Source: Elusimicrobia bacterium GWA2_62_23
GTDB lineage: Bacteria > Elusimicrobiota > Elusimicrobia > Elusimicrobiales > UBA9959
Direction: 5' to 3'
Assembly (NCBI GenBank): GCA_001799635.1
Contig: MGTV01000010.1
Span: 62,001-126,000, forward strand
DNA length: 64,000 bases
The position numbers and the translations under genes were made by a program. Every line of letters begins with the position of its first letter. Position 1 is the stretch's first letter. Positions 1 through 8,350 of the stretch are shown here, in pieces. The notes beneath the pieces were generated by a model, which was not told the DNA's origin, did no database searches, and was given only the letters and a program-made list of their open reading frames with translations.

Positions 1-2
1 CC

Positions 3-479
3 TGCGCCATAAAGGCGAAGCCGCTGCTCAAAAGCCGCCTGCCGATGGTGATAGTGGCCGGCCCCGCCAGTTCTCCCGCGGAGATGGCGAAGTGGCGGGC
101 GATGCTGCGCGGCGCCCGCGGCGTTAAGCTCATTAAAGAGACCAAAGATTTTCCCGCCCTCCTGGCCGGCTGCCGGGTGGCGGTCGGCACGGCCGGCGGT
201 ACGGTCTATGAGGCGCTGAAACTGCGCCGCCGCCTGGTGCTGGTGCCTTACGCCGGCTCGCCCGGCGCCGAACACTCCGACCAGCTGGCGCGGGCGGCCC
301 TGCTGCGCGACCTGGCCGGCGCCAGGGCGCTGGACTACGCCGGCCTGACGCCTGAAGTTTTCTCCGCCGCGGTGGATGCCGCGCTGGCCGGCCCGGCGCC
401 GGCCTTCAGGGCGGGGCCCGGGGTTTTCGACGGAGCAAGAACGGCCGCGGCGCTCATAAGGGAAGGCCTGCATGTTTAA
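3..479 (+). CDS. GT28/MurG-like glycosyltransferase, C-terminal part (cut by left edge)
   Basis: C-terminal lobe of a GT-B glycosyltransferase that would transfer a sugar from a nucleotide-sugar donor. The frame is open to the left edge, so the true start lies outside; the ATG at 45 is only an internal Met. Seen: a Gly-rich loop (VGTAGGTVYEALKL) followed by VPYAGSPGAEHSDQLARAA. This resembles the donor-binding E-HxxQ region of MurG and related GT28 enzymes. The end overlaps the next rSAM gene by 8 bases, implying one transcript. Acceptor and donor cannot be told. A spore-coat/CMP-sugar-type GT-B protein (e.g. PseG-like) is an alternative. Confidence 0.65.
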   Translation, partial: CAIKAKPLLKSRLPMVIVAGPASSPAEMAKWRAMLRGARGVKLIKETKDFPALLAGCRVAVGTAGGTVYEALKLRRRLVLVPYAGSPGAEHSDQLARAALLRDLAGARALDYAGLTPEVFSAAVDAALAGPAPAFRAGPGVFDGARTAAALIREGLHV

Positions 480-1437
480 AGAAGTTATGCTGGAGCTGAC
501 CAGGCGCTGCAACCTGCGCTGCTCCTTCTGCTACCTGCTGAAGCGCGGCCTGCTGAATAAGGGCGGGCCCGAACTGGATACGGCCGCCGCGCTGAAGCTG
601 GTGGGGCGGTTTCCGGCCGGCACCCGCTTTTACCTCTCCGGCGGCGAGCCGCTGCTGCGGCAGGACATTTTCAGGATCATCGCCAGCATAAAAGAGCGCC
701 GCTGCGGCTGGGGGCTGAACACCAATGGCACGCTTCTCGACGCCGACGGTTGGCGCCGGCTCGCAGCCCTCAAACCGGATTACGTCATTTTCTCCCTGCA
801 CGGAGCCGCGCCCCTGCACGACAGGCAGACCGGCGTGCCGGGTTCCTGCCGCAAACTCCTGAGCAATATGAAGGCTTTCGCCGCGGCCGCCGGACCCGGC
901 ACCGAGGTGATGGTCAACTGCGTGGTGAACAGGGAGAACGCCGGGGCGCTCTCGGAAGTTTACCAGCTGGCCTCCGCCAACGGCGCCTCGCGCGTGGTCT
1001 TCGAACACCTGCAATTCCTGCGGCCGGCCGAAACCGCTTTGCTGCCGCCGGAACTGAAAAAAGGCGGCGTCATAACCCCGGAACTAGCCGGTTACAAAGC
1101 CGACGGCCGTCTGATCCTGCGCGAGTTCGACAAGATACGGCGCCTGGGCGGGCCGGCGCATTTCGACGTGCGTCCGCTGCTGTCGCGCGAGGGGCTGGAC
1201 CTTTACTATAACGGCGAGGTCTCCCCTGAAGGCGGCTGCTGCCGGGTTTATGACACGCTGAACGTGGAGCCCGACGGTCGCGCGCGTCTCTGCGTGCTCT
1301 ACGGGCTGAAGGCCGGGAACGCGTTGAAGACCGGACTGGGCGCCATGGCGGCGTTTAAGAAAAAAAAGATAGGCGTGCGCCTGCCTTCCGGCTGCGCCAG
1401 GTGCTGCCACCGGCTGACCCTGTTCAGATATTTTTAA
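472..1437 (+). CDS. Radical SAM protein with C-terminal Cys-rich (SPASM/twitch-like) region
   Basis: 321-residue rSAM enzyme. The SAM-cluster motif CxxxCxxC is at C13, C17 and C20 (RRCNLRCSFC), with YLSGGEPLL as the SAM-binding GGE motif. The C-terminal third holds GGCCRVYDTLNVEPDGRA, LCVLYG and GCARCC, the spacing expected for a twitch/SPASM auxiliary cluster. Family knowledge: such proteins make a 5'-deoxyadenosyl radical and often modify peptides, sugars or cofactors. No precursor peptide is adjacent. A GGAAGG site lies just upstream of the ATG, and the start overlaps the upstream glycosyltransferase. Its tail overlaps the convergent deacetylase gene by 14 bases. Substrate unknown. Confidence 0.85.
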   Translation: MFKEVMLELTRRCNLRCSFCYLLKRGLLNKGGPELDTAAALKLVGRFPAGTRFYLSGGEPLLRQDIFRIIASIKERRCGWGLNTNGTLLDADGWRRLAALKPDYVIFSLHGAAPLHDRQTGVPGSCRKLLSNMKAFAAAAGPGTEVMVNCVVNRENAGALSEVYQLASANGASRVVFEHLQFLRPAETALLPPELKKGGVITPELAGYKADGRLILREFDKIRRLGGPAHFDVRPLLSREGLDLYYNGEVSPEGGCCRVYDTLNVEPDGRARLCVLYGLKAGNALKTGLGAMAAFKKKKIGVRLPSGCARCCHRLTLFRYF

Positions 1438-2134
1438 GTTTCAGAAGTTTCGAGAAGAGGGCCGGCGCCAGCAGGCCCTTGCCGCAGAGGTCTTTCAGGA
1501 AGAGTATGTAGTTCCTGAAAGTCACGAGATCCCCAAGATGGTCGTGGTGGAAATAAACGCCGAGCGTAGGGCCCGGGGCCTTTAGCGCCGCCAGGGTGTC
1601 CGCTTTCAGCCGCGGCAGGTCCAGCGGCCGCGGCCGCAGGTCCAGGCCGTAGCTGTTCACCGCTACGTCGGTGCCAAAGAATTTCAGCCCCGCCCCGCGC
1701 AGCGCGGGGTTGAACCTGCTCGCCGAGAGGGCCTTTAAGCCCGCAGCGCCGGCGGCCAGCGCGGTGTCGGAATTGTAGGTGTGGAAGGGGGGGACGAAGA
1801 CCGGCGCGAAAAAGCGGCCGAACTTCTTTTTCATTATGGCGGCACCGTCTTTTATGTCCGCGAGCTGTCTGGCGTAAGGCCGGGCCGGGCCGAACTCCTG
1901 GCGCATGAAGCGGTTGCCGGCGTGGTCCTTGTGGCGCAGGCCGTGCTGCGCCGTCTCGAACAGGCGGCCGGCGCCGCGCCCTTTAAGGACGCGGACCAGG
2001 GCCGGTTCGGCCAGGGCGGGGATCACGGCGTAAACCGTTGGCAGCTTCTCGGCCAGCAGGAAGGCGAACAGGCGCCTGAATTCCGGCGTAGCCGCCGCGG
2101 CGTCGTCGTCGCGCAGAAAAAGGGATTTGGTCAC
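1424..2134 (-). CDS. NodB-like polysaccharide deacetylase family protein
   Basis: 236 residues when started at the GTG at 2134, which overlaps the upstream stop as GTGA; a longer reading to 2203 would run far into the upstream gene and is rejected. Motifs: FLRDDD near the N-terminus (metal/catalytic Asp region), QHGLRHKDH in the middle (the HxxxH metal-binding position of NodB folds), PPFHTYN, and VYFHHDHLGD near the end. These fit the divergent NodB/DUF2334-type carbohydrate deacetylases, which remove acetyl groups from amino sugars. It is the last gene of the leftward operon. Cytoplasmic, as no signal peptide is seen. Substrate unknown. Confidence 0.7.
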   Translation of the reverse strand: MTKSLFLRDDDAAAATPEFRRLFAFLLAEKLPTVYAVIPALAEPALVRVLKGRGAGRLFETAQHGLRHKDHAGNRFMRQEFGPARPYARQLADIKDGAAIMKKKFGRFFAPVFVPPFHTYNSDTALAAGAAGLKALSASRFNPALRGAGLKFFGTDVAVNSYGLDLRPRPLDLPRLKADTLAALKAPGPTLGVYFHHDHLGDLVTFRNYILFLKDLCGKGLLAPALFSKLLKLKNI

Positions 2135-3438
2135 AGCCAGGGGTCCCCCGCGAAATAAGTGCCCGAGGCCGCGCGGGCGAGGGCCCGGCTGCCGCCCAGG
2201 CACTTGAGCAGCCAGCGGCAGCCGCGGCAGCGCGCCGGCAGCCAGTCGAACGACACGAGGCGGCGGCGGTAGGGCGAGTCCCAGGCCGCTTTGAGCGAAG
2301 CGCCCAGGTTCTCCTCTATATAGTAGCTTGGCTTATAGAAACCGCGCGGGTCCAGCACCAGGCGGGTATGTCCGTCGTCGAAAGCGGCGCCCAACAGGTT
2401 CTTTCTTTCCGCCTGCGGCACCAGGCAGAGGGGGGCCGGGTTGGCTATGAGCGTTTTGAGGCCGCTCTTCTCCGTTTCCGCGGCCAGCCGGGAAAGTTTT
2501 TTCAGGTCGGCCGGGCCCAGGTCAAAATCCCCGGAGCGGGCCGCGCCGCGGCCGTCGGGCATGGGGCGGTACAGTTCCCATATGTCCGCTTCCAGTTTAA
2601 CGGCCAGAGCGCGCCAGCGGCCGAAACCGCGGATGAAGCTTTTGGAGGCCACGGTACCCAGGCGGAAAACCGGCACCCCGTTGCGCAGGACGCGCATGTT
2701 CGCCAGCTTTACTTTGAAATCCGCGCCCGTGGCCGCCTTCTCCTCCGCCGGGCCGGGGGCCTGCAGCGAAACCAGCACATTGTCCATGAGCGGCGCGGCT
2801 TTTTTGAAAAGGGCGGCGTCGTCCAGCGCGGCGTTAGTGTTCACCAGCGTGTAGAAACCGAGGTGCCGCGCTTCTTTGAGCAGCGGCAGCAGGGAGGGGC
2901 TCATGAAAGGCTCGCCGCCGGTGAAGCGTACGCTGCGCACACCGAGCGCCCGCGCTTCTTTCAACGCCCTCTTTAGCGCGGCCAGCGGCAGCGTTTCGGG
3001 CGAATTGGAAGAGAAGCAGAGCCGGCAGTTGAGGTTGCACTTCTTGGTGAGTTCCAGCACCAGTTCGGCCGGAGCCGGGAGCACCGGGGCCAGCAAGCGC
3101 CGCGCGGGTCCGTCGAAAGCGCCGCCCTTCTCTAGCCCCGGGCAGAGCGCCGCCAGCGAACAGCGGCCGCAGGCGGCGAAGCGTACATAACTGCGGCCCG
3201 GCTTTTTGGAATAGAGCGCGTGGTCCCAGGCGTCAGGCATGAAGCAGGCCGGCAGGCCGCGCAGGAAAACCGAGAAGCGGGGTTCCAGACCGTTCAGGGC
3301 CTTGTAGAGCAGTTCGCGCGCCTCTGCCGGCTTCGCCCCGGGCAGCAGGGAGAGTTCCACTTCGCGCGGCGCGGGTTTGATTACGCAGCCTATGCCGCGG
3401 GCTTTCAGCGCGGCCAGGACTTCTTTGCCGGCCTTCAT
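2131..3438 (-). CDS. Radical SAM protein with extra N-terminal and C-terminal Cys clusters
   Basis: 435 residues if the ATG at 3438 is used (ATGA overlap with the upstream gene); an ATG at 3450 is an alternative with a weak AAGGCGG site. Core motif TKKCNLNCRLC gives C134, C138 and C141, and RFTGGEP is the GGE motif. An additional CGRCSLAALC lies before the core (C90, C93, C99) and CRGCRWLLKC at the end (C404, C407, C413). These could bind auxiliary Fe-S clusters. The first ~80 residues resemble a small alpha/beta domain of unknown function. It overlaps its neighbours by exactly 4 bases on both sides, so translation is probably coupled. Confidence 0.82.
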   Translation of the reverse strand: MKAGKEVLAALKARGIGCVIKPAPREVELSLLPGAKPAEARELLYKALNGLEPRFSVFLRGLPACFMPDAWDHALYSKKPGRSYVRFAACGRCSLAALCPGLEKGGAFDGPARRLLAPVLPAPAELVLELTKKCNLNCRLCFSSNSPETLPLAALKRALKEARALGVRSVRFTGGEPFMSPSLLPLLKEARHLGFYTLVNTNAALDDAALFKKAAPLMDNVLVSLQAPGPAEEKAATGADFKVKLANMRVLRNGVPVFRLGTVASKSFIRGFGRWRALAVKLEADIWELYRPMPDGRGAARSGDFDLGPADLKKLSRLAAETEKSGLKTLIANPAPLCLVPQAERKNLLGAAFDDGHTRLVLDPRGFYKPSYYIEENLGASLKAAWDSPYRRRLVSFDWLPARCRGCRWLLKCLGGSRALARAASGTYFAGDPWL

Positions 3439-4589
3439 AGTTTGCGCCATAGGTAGCGGCCGCCTTTGAATTCTTTTTTCACCAGCGCTTTCTTTTCCAG
3501 CGCGGCGCCGGTGGAGAGCGCGCCGGCCCCGTCGCGGCAATCGTGGCAGAGCGGCAGGCGGCGGGCCAGTTCCAGCAGGCGCGCCGTTGAAATGTTGTTC
3601 TCGAGGTTCAGTACCTCCATGAAACATTTCTCCATGGCGTTGAGATAACCGGCCAGAGGTTTGGGCGCCAGTCGCCGGGTTGCCTTCCCCGCCGCGCGTA
3701 CGCCGGCCCAGTCGAAGAGCTCCAGATAATTGTGGTCCACGCCCCGGCAGCGCCGGCGCAGCCGGCAGCGCGCGCAGGGCGGCCCGTGGCGCTTGGCCCC
3801 GGCCACGTTCTTGTCTATGTCCCAGGTCCGCCCATCTGGCGAGGCCACCACGGTATTGAATTTATAAAGGTCCACCGCCTTGCTCTCGAAGCCGGGCAGC
3901 AGGCAGGGCGGGACATTGAGCGCCTTTACGCCGTCGGACAGGCCTGCCGCTTCAGCCAGGGCAAGGGCTTTTACCAGGTACGGCGCCGCTTTCGGCAGCG
4001 GTACCCCGGCGGCGCGCCAGTTCTCCCGCATGGCGCCCACGTAGATGGGATAGATCAGCACGAAATCGGCCACGCCGCGGTCCATGAAGAACTTCAGCGC
4101 CCCGGGCAGGGCGCGGTAGTTGCGGCGGGTGACCAGCAGGTTCACGCCCACGGCCAGTTTCAGGGCCAGCATATTGTGCAGCCCGGCCAGGCTTTTCTTG
4201 AAAGAACCTTTAACCCCGGTCAGGGCGTCATGGACGCGCGCGTCCGTGCCCAGGAAGGTGAATTTGCAGACGGTGAGGCCGGCGGCCGCGAGGCTTTCGC
4301 AGAGCGCGCGCGAAGCCAGGCGCGTGCCGTTGGTCTGCAGGCGTACGGCCTTGAAGCCTACTTTTCTGGCGGCGGCGGCCAGGCGCGGCAGGTCGGCCCG
4401 GAGCAGCGCTTCGCCGCCGGAAAAACCCAGGCGGGTATACCCGAGCTTCTTCGCGGTATAAATACGGCGCACGGCGTCGGCCGCGGCGAACCGGGCCGCG
4501 GGGTCGAAGTCGGCCTGCGAGCAGAAAGAGCAGCGCAGGTCGCAGTTATGGTTGAGGATCAGCTCGTAGCAGTCTTTGCCCGGCATCAC
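3435..4589 (-). CDS. Radical SAM protein
   Basis: 384 residues, started at GTG 4589 (GTGA overlap with the upstream gene; an ATG follows directly). Core motif NCDLRCSFC gives C16, C20 and C23; GFSGGEALL is the GGE motif and RLQTNGT the following strand. C-terminal clusters CARCRLRRRCRG and LCHDC could ligate extra Fe-S. It is clearly related to the adjacent upstream rSAM gene: same order of QTNG/QSNG, LTGVKGSF/LTGAPGSF and C-terminal CxxC motifs, so the pair probably arose by duplication. Substrate unknown. Confidence 0.83.
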   Translation of the reverse strand: MMPGKDCYELILNHNCDLRCSFCSQADFDPAARFAAADAVRRIYTAKKLGYTRLGFSGGEALLRADLPRLAAAARKVGFKAVRLQTNGTRLASRALCESLAAAGLTVCKFTFLGTDARVHDALTGVKGSFKKSLAGLHNMLALKLAVGVNLLVTRRNYRALPGALKFFMDRGVADFVLIYPIYVGAMRENWRAAGVPLPKAAPYLVKALALAEAAGLSDGVKALNVPPCLLPGFESKAVDLYKFNTVVASPDGRTWDIDKNVAGAKRHGPPCARCRLRRRCRGVDHNYLELFDWAGVRAAGKATRRLAPKPLAGYLNAMEKCFMEVLNLENNISTARLLELARRLPLCHDCRDGAGALSTGAALEKKALVKKEFKGGRYLWRKL

Positions 4590-5512
4590 TTTTTGTCCCG
4601 GCGCAGCGGTTTGAACTCCGTCACCGGCACGAATTCGTCCCAGCCGTAGAGTTCCGGGTACTCGCGCCAGGGCCCCTCGCAGACGTCGAAGTATTTGCAG
4701 CCGGGGCAGCGGGGGCCGCGGGCCTTGCCCTCGTCGCGCCGGTAGGCGGCGTAATCCTTTATGAAGCGGTCGGCGTCGGCCACGGGGCCGGGCGGGATCA
4801 TGCTCTCGGCCACGCAGGCTTCGTAGCCTTTCATCAGGCAGAACGGGACGGCCTCGGTGTAGCAGGGAAGGCCCCGGCGCAGGCCCAGGTCCAGGCCCTT
4901 CTTTATGTAGGGCATGGCGTCCGTCTTCCTGGGGACTATGTTCTTCTTATTCTCGGCGGCCGTGCCCACTATGTGCACGAAAGCGAACTGGTACTGGGCG
5001 ACGCCCAGCTTTATGAGGAGCGCTGCGATGGCGGGCAGTTCCTTGTAATTGTCGGCGGTGATCACCGTGTTGGTGATGACCGGCAGGCCGGTGCGCGCGG
5101 CGTTGGCTATGCCGGCCACGCTCTGCGTGAAGCTGCCGGGAGCGCCGGTAAGTTTATCGTGTGTGGCGGCGCAGGCGCCGTGCAGGCTGGGGCCGAATTC
5201 CGTGAGGCCGGCTTTCACGAGTTCCGCGCAAAAGCCCGGATAGGCGAGCGTGCGGCCGTTGCTCTGCAGCTGTATGCTGGTAAATCCTGTCTTTTTCGCG
5301 GCCCGCACCAGGTTCAGCAGTTTCGGGTGCATGCTGGGCTCTCCGCCGGTGAAGACCACTCCGCGCACGCCGTCCTTCCAGACCTTCTTCAGTTCGGCCG
5401 TGACCCTGGTCACGCTCCTGTCGGCGTACATGTCGCGCTTGTGCCCCTGCGCGCAGAAACGGCAGAGGTTATTGCAGTGGAAAGTTATCTTTATGTCTAT
5501 GCGCTTATGCAT
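4586..5512 (-). CDS. Radical SAM protein
   Basis: 308 residues. The ATG at 5512 has a TAGAAT box 10 bases upstream and no SD, so it may start its own transcript within the leftward block. Core motif FHCNNLCRFC gives C13, C17 and C20; VFTGGEPSM is the GGE motif, followed by LQSNGR. The C-terminus carries CPGCKYFDVCEG, a likely auxiliary-cluster ligand set. It resembles the downstream neighbour (LTGAPGSF segment, VITNTVIT strand). Family knowledge supports SAM cleavage; the product cannot be inferred. Confidence 0.84.
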   Translation of the reverse strand: MHKRIDIKITFHCNNLCRFCAQGHKRDMYADRSVTRVTAELKKVWKDGVRGVVFTGGEPSMHPKLLNLVRAAKKTGFTSIQLQSNGRTLAYPGFCAELVKAGLTEFGPSLHGACAATHDKLTGAPGSFTQSVAGIANAARTGLPVITNTVITADNYKELPAIAALLIKLGVAQYQFAFVHIVGTAAENKKNIVPRKTDAMPYIKKGLDLGLRRGLPCYTEAVPFCLMKGYEACVAESMIPPGPVADADRFIKDYAAYRRDEGKARGPRCPGCKYFDVCEGPWREYPELYGWDEFVPVTEFKPLRRDKK

Positions 5513-5522
5513 GTCCGTATAG

Positions 5523-5528
5523 ATTCTA
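5523..5528 (-). promoter_or_regulatory. Candidate -10 box (TAGAAT) for the rSAM gene starting at 5512
   Basis: TAGAAT on the minus strand ends 10 bases before the ATG at 5512. No convincing -35 or SD is present, so the mRNA would have a 5' leader of only a few bases. Confidence 0.4.
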
Positions 5529-5546
5529 ACTTATGGCAGCCGCCGC

Positions 5547-6329
5547 TTAAAGGCCCAGTACCCGCCGGGCCGGGGCGAACTCGAACTCCCGCAGCAGGAA
5601 GTCCGTTTTCTCCCGGACGCTGGCCGCGTTGAGGAACTGGCCCGCGGCGGCGAGCGCTCCCGAGCGGGCGGGCCGGCCGTTCTCGAATTCCCACGAGTGA
5701 AAATAGAGCATGCCCGGCGCGCCGGCGGCGTTCAGGGCGGCCAACCGGCCGGCCACGAAGGCGGCGGGCAGCAGGCGCAGGAAAGAGCCGCCCAGGAAAG
5801 GCAGGCCGAGCCCCGCGAAGGGAAAGACCGACGGCGGGAATTCCCGGAGGCCGCAGGGGGCCGTGTAAGGCGCCCGCGGGCGCCCGGAGAGGAAGAGCGG
5901 GTAAAGGCTGGAATCGTAGGCGTAGCCGGCTGCTTTCACGGCGGAGAGAAAGGCGGCCTCGTCCTTCAGCACCGAGAACGTGGGGGCCCGGTAGCCGAGC
6001 GGCCGCGTTCCCGTGAGGGCTGCGAGTTCTTCGGCTGAGTCCTTCAGGCTTTTCGAAAATTCTTCGGGCGAGAGCCGGCAGACGGAGCGGTGGGTGGCGC
6101 CATGGCTGGCGACCTCGTGGCCGGCCGCGGCTATGGCCTTTACCGTATCGGGGTGGTCCTTCGCCACCGAGCCCAGCACGAAGAAAGTGGCTTTGACGCC
6201 GCGCTTTTCCAGCAGGTAAAGGATGTCGGCCACGTTCTGCGGCAGGCAGCTCTCCGCCCCCGCCGGGCGGCCGCCGAAGAGGACGGTGTCGAACCATTCC
6301 TCCACGTCCACGGTGACGGCGTTCAGCAA
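5547..6329 (-). CDS. Polysaccharide deacetylase, XrtA/PEP-CTERM-locus type
   Basis: 260 residues if started at TTG 6329, which overlaps the upstream stop and follows GAGAGGCGGG; CTG 6326 is an alternative (CTGA overlap). The N-terminus NAVTVDVEEWFD, then GVKATFFVLGSVAKDHPD, GHEVASHGATHRSV, LGYRAPTFSV and YDSSLYP, matches the deacetylase subfamily found beside XrtA/PEP-CTERM exopolysaccharide loci. It carries the catalytic Asp (DVE), the HxxxH metal pair (HGATH) and the RAP motif. Predicted to remove acetyl groups from amino sugars of a cell-surface glycan or its lipid-linked intermediate. No signal peptide seen. Partners in the same operon are a DegT-rSAM fusion and a methyltransferase. Confidence 0.85.
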   Translation of the reverse strand: MLNAVTVDVEEWFDTVLFGGRPAGAESCLPQNVADILYLLEKRGVKATFFVLGSVAKDHPDTVKAIAAAGHEVASHGATHRSVCRLSPEEFSKSLKDSAEELAALTGTRPLGYRAPTFSVLKDEAAFLSAVKAAGYAYDSSLYPLFLSGRPRAPYTAPCGLREFPPSVFPFAGLGLPFLGGSFLRLLPAAFVAGRLAALNAAGAPGMLYFHSWEFENGRPARSGALAAAGQFLNAASVREKTDFLLREFEFAPARRVLGL

Positions 6330-8350
6330 GACCCGCCTCTCTTTTTGGGCTGGTAGGGTTCGCGGCCGCAGCGCCCGCAGGACGGGAAGAAGCCGCCCGC
6401 GCGCAGCAGGGCTTTTCTGAAAGCAACGTAGGCCGGGCCGTTGTAGGCCGCCAGCGGATCCGCGGCCGGGCCCAGGGCGCAGGCCAGCGGCTGGCAGGAG
6501 AGCAGGTCCCCGTACGGCGAGATCCAGAGGGCGTCCCATTGCCCGGCGCAGCGGCCGGCTTTTTTTAAGGACCGCGCCGGGTCGTACCAGGCCTTAATGC
6601 CTGCCTGGTCCAGGTCGGGGTAGAATTTCACCGCCGGGTCCGCCCTCTTCACCGCGGCCGCCCCGGCCGCCACCGCCGCGGCGTCTATCCCGCGCGCGAG
6701 GCGCTGCGAAGACCTGAAGGCGGGCTTCTCGCCCAGGTCCCGGCGCAGCAGGGCCGCCGTCGCTTTGAGGTCCTTGTCGGAAACGTATTCCAGGTGGTTG
6801 AAAGCTATGTGGTCCGGCTCCAGCGCGGCCATGGCCGCGTGTACGGCCGGCAGGGCGGCGTGGTTGGCCCTGTTGATGGTGCACCAGAGGGTTACGGCGG
6901 GGCGTGGGGCGGGCAGGGCCTTTATCAGTTTCACGGCGGCGGCGACCTGCCTGAAGGCGCCGCTCACCCCGGCCGCGCCGTCGTGGGCCGCAGGGCCGCC
7001 GTGCAGGGAGATCACGAGTTCGTCGGCGCCGGCCGCGGCCAGCTTTTTGACGGTGGCCTGGCCAAGGGCGTGGGCGTTGGTGGTGATAAGACAGCTGTGG
7101 CCGCCCTGCTTTATGGCCCGGACTATTTCAGGCAGGTCTGAGCGCAGCGCCGGCTCGCCGCCGGTCACGTAGAAACGTCGCCGCTTGCCGGCAAAGGAAG
7201 CTATGAGGCGTTTCAGCTCCGCGGTGCCCAGTTCCTTCCGGCCCGGCGTGAGCAGGGAATTGTTCTTGACGAAGCAGAACGGGCAGTTGAACCCGCAGCG
7301 ATAGGTGAGGTCGAGCGCTACGTAGGACGGGTCCAGGCGGGAGGCCTCGAGGGCCTTGCGCGCGGCCGCTGCGGTCTGGCGGCATTCCGCCGCGCTGAGC
7401 AATGGCCAGGCCGGCAGGTGCACGGCCCCTGCCCAATAGACGTCGGCTTCCGGGAATTTGCCCGGCAGGTATTTTTCCAGGTGCAGCGGCATATACGGGC
7501 GTTCCAGCGGCAGCCCGGCTTTTTTAAAAAGTTCTTCGGCGGCGGCCCTGTCGGGCGCGCGCAGGGGGAGCTCCTGGGCGAGGTCCGAAATGCCCGCGGG
7601 GAAAAAGGCCTCCAGGCCGGCCAGCTCCTTGCGGTACAGCCTGTTGACCCGGCGGAGCCCGGCCAGGGTTTCGTCCAGCCGCCGCAGTTTTACCCTGATG
7701 AAAGGCAGGGCCTCGGGCCTCGGCGGCGGCGGCTTCAGCGCCAGTATCTTTTTCAGCAGCTCCGGGGAATCGCAGAGAACGGCGCCCGCCCGGCAGAAAG
7801 GCGAGGAGACCGGCTTGTAGGGGGAAAGGGAAAAAACGCTGGCGTCGCCAAAGGAACCGAACTTTTTACCGCCGAGACCGCCGCCGATGATCTGGGAGGC
7901 GTCCTCTATGAGCGCGAAGCCGTGCCGGCGGGCGAGGCGCAGGGCGGTTTTTACCGGCGCCGGAGTGGAGAACATGTGCGGCAGGAGCAGCAGGTCCAGG
8001 CGCGGGGCCGCCTCTTCCAGCGCCCGCTCCGAAAGGTTCAGGGTCGCGGGGTCTATGTCCAGGGGCAGCGGTTTGAAACCCGGGCCGGAGACGGCCTCGG
8101 CTAAGGACGGGTGGGTGATATCGGGAAAGGCGGACGTGCCTCCCGAGGGACGGAGGGCCCTGGCGGCCAGCCGCAGCGCTTCACGGCCGCTGTTGGTAAG
8201 AACGCAGTATTTCCGGCCGCAGTAGGCGGCGAGTTCTTTCTCGAGCGAGATCTTGTACGCCTCGAAACCGTCCCGGCGCAGCAGGGCGGTCTCCTTCGCG
8301 GCCGGCTTCATCAATTTCCGGTCCAGGCGGTAAGGGTCGAATTTTTTCAC
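6323..8350 (-). CDS. DegT/DnrJ-type PLP aminotransferase fused to a radical SAM domain
   Basis: 675 residues. Residues ~20-335 resemble the DegT/DnrJ/EryC1/StrS sugar aminotransferase family: LTNSGREALRLA, LIEDASQIIGG (cofactor Asp), FGSFGDASVFSLSPYKP with K179 at the position of the PLP lysine, and VHLPAWPLL near the end. Residues ~340-675 are an rSAM domain: CGFNCPFC (C352, C356, C359), FYVTGGEP, and a C-terminal CxxCG (SCGRCG). The start is GTG 8350, overlapping the previous stop (GTGA) and preceded by GGAGG. The downstream deacetylase suggests amino-sugar chemistry, transamination followed or preceded by a radical step. I know of no characterised enzyme with this exact fusion. No frameshift is visible, so it reads as one intact gene. 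Confidence 0.85.
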   Translation of the reverse strand: MKKFDPYRLDRKLMKPAAKETALLRRDGFEAYKISLEKELAAYCGRKYCVLTNSGREALRLAARALRPSGGTSAFPDITHPSLAEAVSGPGFKPLPLDIDPATLNLSERALEEAAPRLDLLLLPHMFSTPAPVKTALRLARRHGFALIEDASQIIGGGLGGKKFGSFGDASVFSLSPYKPVSSPFCRAGAVLCDSPELLKKILALKPPPPRPEALPFIRVKLRRLDETLAGLRRVNRLYRKELAGLEAFFPAGISDLAQELPLRAPDRAAAEELFKKAGLPLERPYMPLHLEKYLPGKFPEADVYWAGAVHLPAWPLLSAAECRQTAAAARKALEASRLDPSYVALDLTYRCGFNCPFCFVKNNSLLTPGRKELGTAELKRLIASFAGKRRRFYVTGGEPALRSDLPEIVRAIKQGGHSCLITTNAHALGQATVKKLAAAGADELVISLHGGPAAHDGAAGVSGAFRQVAAAVKLIKALPAPRPAVTLWCTINRANHAALPAVHAAMAALEPDHIAFNHLEYVSDKDLKATAALLRRDLGEKPAFRSSQRLARGIDAAAVAAGAAAVKRADPAVKFYPDLDQAGIKAWYDPARSLKKAGRCAGQWDALWISPYGDLLSCQPLACALGPAADPLAAYNGPAYVAFRKALLRAGGFFPSCGRCGREPYQPKKRGGSC

